DNA from: Burkholderiales bacterium
GTDB taxonomy: Bacteria; Pseudomonadota; Gammaproteobacteria; Burkholderiales; Burkholderiaceae_C
Length of the DNA stretch: 13,713 nucleotides
Assembly: GCA_947372225.1 (NCBI GenBank)
Contig: CANBSV010000071.1
Coordinates: forward strand, 1-13,713
Reading direction: 5' to 3'
Shown here piece after piece: positions 6,717-12,531 of this stretch (position 1 is its first letter; each line of letters starts with the position of its first letter). The position numbers and the translations under genes were made by a program. Under the pieces are notes generated by a model, which saw only the letters and a program-made list of their open reading frames with translations, did no database searches and had not been told where the DNA came from.

Positions 6717-8432
6717 CTACTTGCCCAGAACGCCCAGCTTCTTGTTGATCAAGTACTGCTGCGCGATCGACAGGATGTTGTTGGTCAGCCAGTAAAGCAC
6801 CAAGCCGGCCGGGAAGTAGAAGAACATCACCGAGAAGGCCAACGGCATGATCCACATCATCTTGGCCTGCACGGGATCGGGCGGGGTCGGGTTGAGCCAG
6901 GTCTGCAACAGGCTGGTCAGGGTCATCAGGATTGGCAAGATGAAGTACGGGTCCTTGGCCGAAAGGTCGGTGAGCCAGCCGATCCACGGCGCGTTGCGCA
7001 TTTCCACGCTGGCCAGAAGCACCCAGTACAGCGCGATGAAGAACGGCATCTGGACGAAGATCGGCAGACACCCGCCCAGCGGGTTGACCTTTTCCTCGCG
7101 GTAGATGCGCATCATTTCCTGCTGCATCTGCTGAGGCTTGTCCTTCAGGCGCTCGCGCATCTCTGCCACCTTCGGGCCGATGGCCTTCATCTTGGCCATC
7201 GACTTGTAGGCCGTGGCATTGAGCCAGAAGAAGGCGATCTTCAAGAGCACCACCAGGCCGACGATCGACCAGCCCCAGTTCCCAAGGAAGCCATGGAGCT
7301 GGGTGAGCAGCCAGAACAGCGGCCTGGACAAAATCGTGAGCCAGCCATAGTCCTTGACCAGATCCAGCCCCGGGGCGATCTGGCTCAGCATGTTTTCTTC
7401 CTGCGGGCCGGCAAACAACCGCGAGTCCACCGCCTGCGTTGCGCCCGGGGCCAGCGTACCCATCGGCACGACCATGCCGACCGAGTACTGATTGACGTCA
7501 ACCTTGCGGGTGAAGAACTCGCGCGGGCTCTTGTCGTCGGCGGTCGCACCCAGCAGCCAGGCCGTCGCGAAATAGTGCTGAACCATGGCCACCCAGCCGT
7601 TGTCGGCGGCGGTGTCGTGGTCGGGCTTTTCGGCGGCGCCGCGCTTCTCGATGACCTTGAAGTCGATCTTCTTGAACTTCGATGCGTCGGTGTAGATCGC
7701 AGGACCGGTGAAGGTCGAGTAGAAGCTCGACTCGCCGCTGGGCGGATTGCCGTCGCGCAGCAACTGGTAGTAGACCTGCGGCGTGACCGGGGCGCTTGAC
7801 TCGTTGGACACCTCGTGCCGCACGCCCACGACATAGCTTCCGCGATGGAAGGTATAGGTTTTGGTCAAAGTGACCCCGCCGACAGATGGCGACACCAACT
7901 TCACCGAAAGCTGGTCCTGCCCCTGTGTGAGCGTCAGCGCTCCGGGAGCGACGTCGAATACCGTCAAATGGTTGGGAAGCGCTGCCGCTCCCTGGGCACC
8001 TATCAGACCGGTTTGAGCCTTGTACAGGCGCGTCGCCGACTCATCAAAGAGCACCTCGTTGCGGGTACGGTCGATGTGATCGGCCTGCTTGAGCATCTCC
8101 AAATGAACCACCGAGCCGCCTTGCGTGTCGATCGTGGCCTTGATCAGGTCGGTTTCGATCTGGACCTTGCGCGAGGAGACGGCCGAGGCAGCGTCAGCGA
8201 CCGGGGTCGCCGACAACGGCGTCCCTACCGAGCCTGATGGCGCCGGCACCGAAGAGGTCGATTGAGCGCTCGATGCAGAACCTGCGGGCGCCGCTCCGGG
8301 GGCCACCGTCTTCGATGCCGCAGCAGGGCCGAACATCGATGGATGACCGTTGTGCTTGTTCCACCCGTCCCACAAGAGGACAAGCGACATCGAGAACACC
8401 ACCCACAGCAGGGTGCGGCGCATTTCAGTCAT
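6717..8432 (-). CDS. yidC: Membrane protein insertase YidC
   Basis: YidC inserts and folds inner-membrane proteins, alone or with SecYEG. The 571-residue product has N-terminal TM1 (about 7-22), an Ala/Ser/Pro-rich linker (36-87), the large periplasmic P1 domain (about 88-350), and the conserved C-terminal five-helix core (about 363-562) with the cytoplasmic SMAKMKAIGPKV helix (411-422) and NPLGGCLP (450-457). K398 stands where E. coli has the groove arginine R366, so the charge is kept. The C-terminal tail is short. The start is the ATG at 8432 (MTEMRR), because this N-terminus fits relatives; the frame stays open further upstream, but only inside yidD. No clear ribosome binding site is seen. 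The start overlaps the yidD stop by 8 bp (ATGACTGA), suggesting translational coupling. Confidence 0.97.
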   Translation of the reverse strand: MTEMRRTLLWVVFSMSLVLLWDGWNKHNGHPSMFGPAAASKTVAPGAAPAGSASSAQSTSSVPAPSGSVGTPLSATPVADAASAVSSRKVQIETDLIKATIDTQGGSVVHLEMLKQADHIDRTRNEVLFDESATRLYKAQTGLIGAQGAAALPNHLTVFDVAPGALTLTQGQDQLSVKLVSPSVGGVTLTKTYTFHRGSYVVGVRHEVSNESSAPVTPQVYYQLLRDGNPPSGESSFYSTFTGPAIYTDASKFKKIDFKVIEKRGAAEKPDHDTAADNGWVAMVQHYFATAWLLGATADDKSPREFFTRKVDVNQYSVGMVVPMGTLAPGATQAVDSRLFAGPQEENMLSQIAPGLDLVKDYGWLTILSRPLFWLLTQLHGFLGNWGWSIVGLVVLLKIAFFWLNATAYKSMAKMKAIGPKVAEMRERLKDKPQQMQQEMMRIYREEKVNPLGGCLPIFVQMPFFIALYWVLLASVEMRNAPWIGWLTDLSAKDPYFILPILMTLTSLLQTWLNPTPPDPVQAKMMWIMPLAFSVMFFYFPAGLVLYWLTNNILSIAQQYLINKKLGVLGK

Positions 8433-8712
8433 GGGGAATCTTTTCGTTGGAGAGAAAAACAGATGGGGGCATACCGGCGGGCACGGGGTCAAAGCCACCA
8501 GCACACCAGGGATGACAGCGAAGCAGCCGCTTGGTCGCGAGGTAGCTTCCGGTCGCGGCACCATGCGCCGTCAGCGCACCGAGCGCATAGACCGAACAGG
8601 TGGGTTCGAACCGGCAGGCAGAACCCAGCCACGGGCTCAGAAGCAAGCGATACGCTCGCACTGATGCGATCAAGAACCGCTGCGCAGCAGTAGAAACAGC
8701 CGGCCGCATCAT
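8425..8712 (-). CDS. yidD: Membrane protein insertion efficiency factor YidD
   Basis: The 95-residue product carries the full YidD (DUF37) signature: YRLLLSPWLGSACRFEPTCS (21-40), then a YALGALTAHG stretch, RLLRCHPWCAGGFDPVP, and three of the family's conserved cysteines. YidD is a small peripheral inner-membrane protein thought to assist YidC-dependent insertion. Two adjacent ATGs (8712 and 8709) can serve as start. The first overlaps the rnpA stop by 4 bp (ATGA), the usual form of coupling. The stop overlaps yidC. The rnpA-yidD-yidC order is the classical arrangement. Confidence 0.97.
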   Translation of the reverse strand: MMRPAVSTAAQRFLIASVRAYRLLLSPWLGSACRFEPTCSVYALGALTAHGAATGSYLATKRLLRCHPWCAGGFDPVPAGMPPSVFLSNEKIPHD

Positions 8713-9191
8713 GACCGGCGCCTGACCGGCAAAACCGCTGCGGCCATCAGCGCAGCCAACTCATTGGACGCGGCGTGGGCCAGACAATCCGACGCCGCGC
8801 TTGGGTACTCCGCCTTCGAAAACGGAGCCCGCAAACGAACCACCCACATCCCACTGTCCAAGCCAGATGCCTTGTGAACGGCATCGCGTATGTGGCGCTT
8901 GAGCAGAGTGCGAGTGACCGACCTGCGGGCGTAGCGTTTGGGAACCACCAAACCCAACCAGCGACGATTCACGGGCGACTCGTCCACAGGCTGTAGGGGA
9001 CAAGGGGTCAGCCCTGTTGACAACTCCGCCTCAGAAAGTTTCCTGGGTGGCTGTTGGTCAAGCCTGGCCGAAGACGACCACGCTTGTGGAGATTGCGCCA
9101 AGTGGTGCACCGCAAAGTGGGTCGATCGAACTCGACAAGGTGCGTTGAGCACCTTGGTGAAGTCCGATGCGCGTGTGACTGACGCGATCAC
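8709..9191 (-). CDS. rnpA: Ribonuclease P protein component RnpA, long form with internal insertion
   Basis: RnpA is the protein subunit of RNase P, which binds the catalytic RNA and the 5' leader of pre-tRNA. The product is 160 residues against the usual 110-125. The N-terminal VTRASDFTKVL (5-15) and the core RWLGLVVPKRYARRSVTRTLLKRHIRD (77-103) identify it. About 40 extra residues lie between them (roughly 31-76), polar and Pro/Ser-rich. In the normally conserved RNxxKRxxR motif, Asn is replaced by Thr (RTLLKRHIR). From memory both traits occur in related Burkholderiales, so this is probably a functional lineage-specific form. The start is GTG at 9191; an in-frame stop (TGA at 9204-9206) lies just upstream and no ATG is available nearby. 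The stop overlaps yidD. Confidence 0.92.
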   Translation of the reverse strand: MIASVTRASDFTKVLNAPCRVRSTHFAVHHLAQSPQAWSSSARLDQQPPRKLSEAELSTGLTPCPLQPVDESPVNRRWLGLVVPKRYARRSVTRTLLKRHIRDAVHKASGLDSGMWVVRLRAPFSKAEYPSAASDCLAHAASNELAALMAAAVLPVRRRS

Positions 9192-9245
9192 GGACGCTGC
9201 AGATCAAATGTGAGGTGGCTGCGCTCAGGCACACCTCGCATGACT

Positions 9246-9380
9246 TCAGACCGCCAGGCGCTTGCGACCCTTGGCGCGACGAGCGTTGATGACAGCGCGG
9301 CCACCGCGGGTCTTCATGCGCACCAAAAAGCCGTGGGTACGGGCGCGGCGGGTCTTGGAGGGCTGATAAGTACGTTTCAT
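9246..9380 (-). CDS. rpmH: 50S ribosomal protein L34
   Basis: This 44-residue gene encodes a very basic protein starting MKRTYQPSKTRRARTHGF and ending AKGRKRLAV, a near-perfect L34 sequence of standard length. L34 is a small protein of the large ribosomal subunit that sits among 23S rRNA helices. It is the first gene of the minus-strand operon and is followed after 54 bp by rnpA, the conserved pairing in bacteria. A GGAA lies 6 nt before the ATG as a modest ribosome binding site, preceded by a small leader hairpin. A good promoter lies upstream at 9453-9481. Confidence 0.99.
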   Translation of the reverse strand: MKRTYQPSKTRRARTHGFLVRMKTRGGRAVINARRAKGRKRLAV

Positions 9381-9388
9381 GATGATTC

Positions 9389-9406
9389 CAGACTGGATTG
9401 AGTCTG
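9389..9406 (-). other. Small hairpin in the rpmH leader
   Basis: The arms CAGAC (9389-9393) and GTCTG (9402-9406) pair around an 8-nt loop. On the minus-strand transcript the stem ends directly before the GGAA ribosome binding site of rpmH. It is short and its stability is modest, so any role in translation is speculative. Confidence 0.3.
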
Positions 9407-9452
9407 CGCCCCAAAGGACGAACCCAAGGGCTTTGTTCGCAGAAAACCGAGC

Positions 9453-9481
9453 ATTAGACCAACAAAGCGCGCTCTAGTCAA
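9453..9481 (-). promoter_or_regulatory. Sigma70-type promoter of the rpmH-rnpA-yidD-yidC-mnmE operon
   Basis: On the minus strand, TTGACT (9481-9476) is separated by exactly 17 bp from TCTAAT (9458-9453). Each hexamer has one mismatch to the consensus TTGACA/TATAAT. Transcription would start near 9446 and leave a leader of about 65 nt before the rpmH ATG. This is the strongest promoter match noticed in the window, which fits the high demand for L34. Confidence 0.75.
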
Positions 9482-9545
9482 AACCCTGTGTTCCGGGCCG
9501 ATCGATGGATATCTGAATTTTTGTCTCCTCGGGTTCATTTTCAGC

Positions 9546-9554
9546 TGTGGATAA
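9546..9554 (-). promoter_or_regulatory. Perfect DnaA box upstream of dnaA
   Basis: TGTGGATAA is the exact reverse complement of the high-affinity DnaA box TTATCCACA. It lies 62 bp upstream of the dnaA ATG, between the divergent rpmH and dnaA genes, beside an AT-rich stretch (about 9503-9543). Given the position, it may serve dnaA autoregulation, replication initiation, or both. Confidence 0.8.
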
Positions 9555-9555
9555 C

Positions 9556-9585
9556 TTCGCTTTTCGAGCCCGTTTCGTTTAGACT
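9556..9585 (+). promoter_or_regulatory. Possible weak dnaA promoter
   Basis: TTCGCT (9556-9561) and TAGACT (9580-9585) are separated by 18 bp and lie 31 bp before the dnaA ATG. Both hexamers match the consensus poorly. The perfect DnaA box sits immediately upstream, which would suit repression by DnaA. This is an inference from position more than from sequence quality. Confidence 0.3.
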
Positions 9586-9616
9586 GAGTTGCCTTGAAGG
9601 TGCGGTTCTTCACAAC

Positions 9617-11059
9617 ATGACTCAAGATCTTTGGCAGCGAGGTTGCGAGCGTTTAGCGGCCGAATTGCCCGAACAGCAATTCAACACCTGGATCCGTCCG
9701 CTTCCTGCGGCGGCCGTGTCTGAAACCTCGCACGGCGCAGTGGCCAGCCTGCTTGTGCCCAACCGATTCAAGCTCGACTGGATCCGCAACCAGTACGGCG
9801 GACGCATCGAATCGGTGTTGTCTGAACTCGCCGGTAAGCCCGTTCGCCTCGAGATCAGCCTGGCTCCGAGAGACCATGCGGATCGTTCGAACACGGCGGC
9901 AGCAGCGCCAGCACACACCGTTGGGTTGCCTGCCGCTCTGATCAGCAAGCCGCCATCGCACAACGCGCCGAACCTGGTCCCGTTCAATGCGACCAACGGA
10001 TCGGATCCGTCCATTCAGTCGGGGGCGCCCGCCCAGTCTCGGCACCGCCTCAATCTGAACCTCACCTTTGCCAATCTGGTGCCGGGCAGAGCCAATCAGA
10101 TGGCGCGCACAGCAGCCCTGCACGTGGCTGGAGCTCCAGGGCAGATGTACAACCCGCTGTTCATCTACGGCGGTGTCGGCCTGGGCAAGACTCATCTGAT
10201 GAATGCCGTTGGGAACGCCCTTCTCGCCGATCGGCCCGATGCGCGTGTGCTCTATTTGCACGCGGAGCAGTTCATCACCGATGTCGTCAAGAACTACCAG
10301 CGCAAAACCTTCGATGAACTGAAGGCGAAGTACCACTCGCTCGATCTGCTGCTGATAGATGACGTCCAGTTCTTCGCCGGTAAGGAACGAACGCAAGAAG
10401 AGTTCTTCAATGCGTTTGAAGCGCTGTTGGCCAAGCGCGCGCACATCATCATGACCAGCGACACCTACCCCAAGGGGTTGGTTGACATCGATGAGCGGCT
10501 GACATCCCGCTTCGACGCGGGTCTGACCGTGGCCATAGAGCCGCCCGAATTGGAAATGCGCGTGGCGATCCTCATGCGCAAGGCCGAAGCCGAGGGCACG
10601 ACGATGCCCGAGGACGTGGCCTTCTTCGTCGCCAAGAATGTGCGCGCCAACGTGCGCGAACTCGAAGGTGCCCTGCGCAAGATCCTGGCGTACTCACGCT
10701 TCAGCCACAAGGAAATCAACATTGCGCTGGCCCGCGAAGCCCTGAAGGATCTGCTGTCGATCCAGAACCGTCAGATCGGCGTCGAGAACATTCAAAAGAC
10801 CGTGGCTGATTTCTACAAGATCAAGATCGCCGACATGTATTCAAAAAAGCGTCCCGCCAGCATCGCCCGGCCTCGCCAGATCGCGATGTACCTGGCCAAG
10901 GAGATGACGCAAAAAAGCCTGCCCGAGATAGGCGAGTTGTTTGGCGGTCGAGATCACACCACCGTGTTGCATGCGGTGCGCAAGATTTCAGCGGAGCGCC
11001 AGATCAACACCGAGCTGAACCAGCAGTTGCATGTGCTGGAACAAACTCTCAAAGGCTGA
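9617..11059 (+). CDS. dnaA: Chromosomal replication initiator protein DnaA
   Basis: DnaA is the AAA+ ATPase that binds DnaA boxes, opens oriC and recruits the DnaB helicase. The 480-residue product has all four domains. Domain I is 1 to about 82 (LWQRGCERLAAELPEQQFNTWI). A variable Pro/Ala/Asn-rich linker spans about 83-143. The AAA+ domain has Walker A GGVGLGKT (185-192), Walker B LLLIDD (244-249), sensor 1 IIMTSD (277-282) and sensor 2 R347. DNA-binding domain IV has SKKRPASIARPRQIAMYLAKE (409-429) and the signature GRDHTTVLHAV (444-454). The ATG at 9617 is chosen because it starts the conserved domain I; the frame stays open upstream to 9488 but over promoter and DnaA-box sequence. The ribosome binding site is poor. 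dnaN follows after 241 bp. Confidence 0.99.
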   Translation: MTQDLWQRGCERLAAELPEQQFNTWIRPLPAAAVSETSHGAVASLLVPNRFKLDWIRNQYGGRIESVLSELAGKPVRLEISLAPRDHADRSNTAAAAPAHTVGLPAALISKPPSHNAPNLVPFNATNGSDPSIQSGAPAQSRHRLNLNLTFANLVPGRANQMARTAALHVAGAPGQMYNPLFIYGGVGLGKTHLMNAVGNALLADRPDARVLYLHAEQFITDVVKNYQRKTFDELKAKYHSLDLLLIDDVQFFAGKERTQEEFFNAFEALLAKRAHIIMTSDTYPKGLVDIDERLTSRFDAGLTVAIEPPELEMRVAILMRKAEAEGTTMPEDVAFFVAKNVRANVRELEGALRKILAYSRFSHKEINIALAREALKDLLSIQNRQIGVENIQKTVADFYKIKIADMYSKKRPASIARPRQIAMYLAKEMTQKSLPEIGELFGGRDHTTVLHAVRKISAERQINTELNQQLHVLEQTLKG

Positions 11060-11119
11060 TCCATGAACGCCCATGAAAGTGACGCTTGTCAATGCACAGC
11101 ACTGGGGACAACTTGCTGG

Positions 11120-11162
11120 CAACTTCGGCTTATCCACCGCCACTGGCCAAAAGCTGAAGTTG
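11120..11162. repeat. 12-bp imperfect inverted repeat overlapping a DnaA-box-like site
   Basis: The left arm is CAACTTCGGCTT (11120-11131) and the right arm AAGCTGAAGTTG (11151-11162). They are complementary at 11 of 12 positions and the exception is a G-T pair. The 19-nt interval can form a small inner GCC/GGC stem. The TTATCCACC box straddles the left arm and loop. There is no T-run after the right arm, so it is a poor candidate for an intrinsic dnaA terminator; a cruciform or origin element is an alternative. Confidence 0.6.
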
Positions 11163-11247
11163 TTGCATTTGAGTCCCGTGCTTCCATGGCCTTTTCGCAC
11201 AGACTTCGACAGGTTCTAACCGATTGATTCAAAAGCAGAAAATAGGC

Positions 11248-11260
11248 TTCTGCACAGAAG
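11248..11260. repeat. Short inverted repeat over a DnaA-box-like site before dnaN
   Basis: CTTCTG (11247-11252) and CAGAAG (11255-11260) are perfectly complementary around CA and overlap the box-like TTCTGCACA. A second pairing is possible with GCAGAA at 11235-11240. The site is 40 bp before the dnaN ATG. Confidence 0.4.
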
Positions 11261-11300
11261 TAACCGGCCCCTACTACTACGGCTAATTTGAGAGGTTCAC

Positions 11301-12419
11301 ATGATTGTCTTGAAGACAGCGCAAGAAAAACTTCTGAGCGCGCTCCAATCAGTGTCTGGAATCGTGGAACGCAGACACACGCTGCCTGTGCTGGCGAACG
11401 TGTTGCTTCGAAAGAATGGATCGGAGATCGAATTCACGACGTCCGATCTCGAAATCCAAGTGCGCACCCGCGCCAGCTTCGACGGCGACAACAGCACATT
11501 TGCCACCACCGTGGGGGCCCGCAAGCTCATTGACATCTTGCGCTCCCTGCCGTCGGATCAAACCGTGACGTTGAGCGCCAATCAGAGCAAGCTCACCTTG
11601 CAAGGCGGCAAGAGCCGCTTCACCTTGCAAACACTGCCCAGCGATGACTTTCCGCTGGTGCAAGAGGCGGCTGATTTCGGCCCTGTGTTCAAGGTGCCGC
11701 AAGCCACGCTCAAGAGCCTGATCAACCAGGTGCACTTTGCGATGGCGGTGCACGACATCCGCTACTACCTCAACGGCATCTTGTTCGTGGCCGAGGGCAA
11801 GAGCCTGACGCTGGTCGCCACCGACGGTCATCGTTTGGCGCTGGCCCAAGCCACGCTCGACACCGACATCCCCAAGCAGGAGGTCATCCTGCCGCGCAAG
11901 ACCGTGCTCGAGTTGCAGCGCTTGCTGAAGGACGACAAGGGCAGCGACGACAACACCATCGAGATGCGCTTTGCCAGCAACCAGGCCAAGTTCAGCTTCA
12001 GCGGCATGGAGTTCGTGACCAAGCTGGTCGAGGGCAAGTTCCCGGACTACAACCGCGTGATCCCCAAGAACCACAAGAACAGCGTGGTGCTGGGTCGCGC
12101 TCCGTTGCTGTCGAGCCTGCAGCGCGCCGCGATCCTGACCAGCGAAAAGTTCAAGGGCGTTCGCGTGAACATCGAGCCCGGCAGCTTGCGCATTGCTTCG
12201 AGCAACGCCGAGCAGGAAGAAGCCAAGGAAGAGCTCGAGATCGACTACGCCGGCGACAGCATCGACATCGGCTTCAACGTCACCTACCTGATGGATGCGC
12301 TGTCGAACATCAGCGCCGAAATGATCAAGCTCGAGCTGCAAGACACCAACTCCAGCGTGCTCATTACCGTGCCGGAGCAACCCGGCTTCAAGTACGTCGT
12401 CATGCCGATGCGGATCTGA
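11301..12419 (+). CDS. dnaN: DNA polymerase III beta subunit (sliding clamp) DnaN
   Basis: DnaN forms the dimeric ring that tethers DNA polymerase III and many other partners to DNA. The 372-residue product is close to the E. coli length of 366 and covers three similar domains. It starts MIVLKTAQEKLLSALQSVSG and has the RRHTLPVLANVLL segment (24-36) that includes the DNA-contacting arginine. YYLNGILF and ATDGHRLA (173-180) follow, and it ends VVMPMRI, where the C-terminal residues line the partner-binding pocket. The ATG at 11301 has a good ribosome binding site, GAGAGG (11290-11295), at 5 bp. It stands in the classical dnaA-dnaN-gyrB order and a 112-bp spacer with several hairpins separates it from gyrB. 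Confidence 0.99.
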   Translation: MIVLKTAQEKLLSALQSVSGIVERRHTLPVLANVLLRKNGSEIEFTTSDLEIQVRTRASFDGDNSTFATTVGARKLIDILRSLPSDQTVTLSANQSKLTLQGGKSRFTLQTLPSDDFPLVQEAADFGPVFKVPQATLKSLINQVHFAMAVHDIRYYLNGILFVAEGKSLTLVATDGHRLALAQATLDTDIPKQEVILPRKTVLELQRLLKDDKGSDDNTIEMRFASNQAKFSFSGMEFVTKLVEGKFPDYNRVIPKNHKNSVVLGRAPLLSSLQRAAILTSEKFKGVRVNIEPGSLRIASSNAEQEEAKEELEIDYAGDSIDIGFNVTYLMDALSNISAEMIKLELQDTNSSVLITVPEQPGFKYVVMPMRI

Positions 12420-12434
12420 GCTGCTGAGCAGCTC
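12418..12434. repeat. Perfect inverted repeat at the dnaN stop codon
   Basis: GAGCTGCT and AGCAGCTC are perfectly complementary around a single G, giving a 7-bp stem with a 3-nt loop in RNA. The repeat starts within the dnaN TGA. No T-run follows, so it may stabilise the mRNA 3' end instead of terminating transcription. Confidence 0.5.
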
Positions 12435-12466
12435 GTACCCGCATTGCGGTCACTGAGTTCCCCTGC

Positions 12467-12484
12467 CCCCCGCCAAGCGAGGGG
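12467..12484 (+). terminator. GC-rich hairpin in the dnaN-gyrB spacer, possible weak terminator
   Basis: CCCC-CGC (12467-12473) pairs with GCG-A-GGGG (12477-12484) with one bulged A and a CAA loop. The following TTCTGTAT is only partly T-rich, so termination would be weak at best. A second small hairpin, GGGCC (12505-12509) with GGCCC (12515-12519), lies just before gyrB. Confidence 0.3.
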
Positions 12485-12531
12485 TTCTGTATCGAAGAAC
12501 ACCCGGGCCCTGAAGGCCCTCAGAAAAACTT

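Larger units (their letters stand above)
11060..11300. other. Candidate oriC: dnaA-dnaN spacer with near-consensus DnaA boxes
   Basis: This 241-bp spacer has box-like 9-mers in the same orientation: TTATCCACC (11130-11138, one mismatch to TTATCCACA), TTTCGCACA (11193-11201) and TTCTGCACA (11248-11256), each of the last two with one mismatch to TTWTNCACA. An AT-richer stretch lies at about 11214-11247. Placement of oriC beside dnaA is common in bacteria. The rpmH-dnaA spacer, with one perfect box, is the competing site, and both may take part as a bipartite origin. No convincing dnaN promoter was recognised here. Confidence 0.5.

Noticed and set aside
8433..8564. N-terminal extension of yidC beyond MTEMRR
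   Set aside because: It lies entirely inside yidD in another frame and does not resemble YidC N-termini.
8980..8988. TCGTCCACA as a further DnaA box inside rnpA
   Set aside because: It has two mismatches to the consensus and lies in the rnpA coding sequence.
11104..11117. GGGGACAAC and TCAATGCACA as more DnaA boxes in the dnaA-dnaN spacer
   Set aside because: Both have two or more mismatches and would be expected by chance.
11349..12380. 343-codon minus-strand open frame opposite dnaN
   Set aside because: It is the complementary-strand reading of a strongly codon-biased dnaN, and its composition (His, Leu, Gly, Val, Asp rich) is typical of such shadows.
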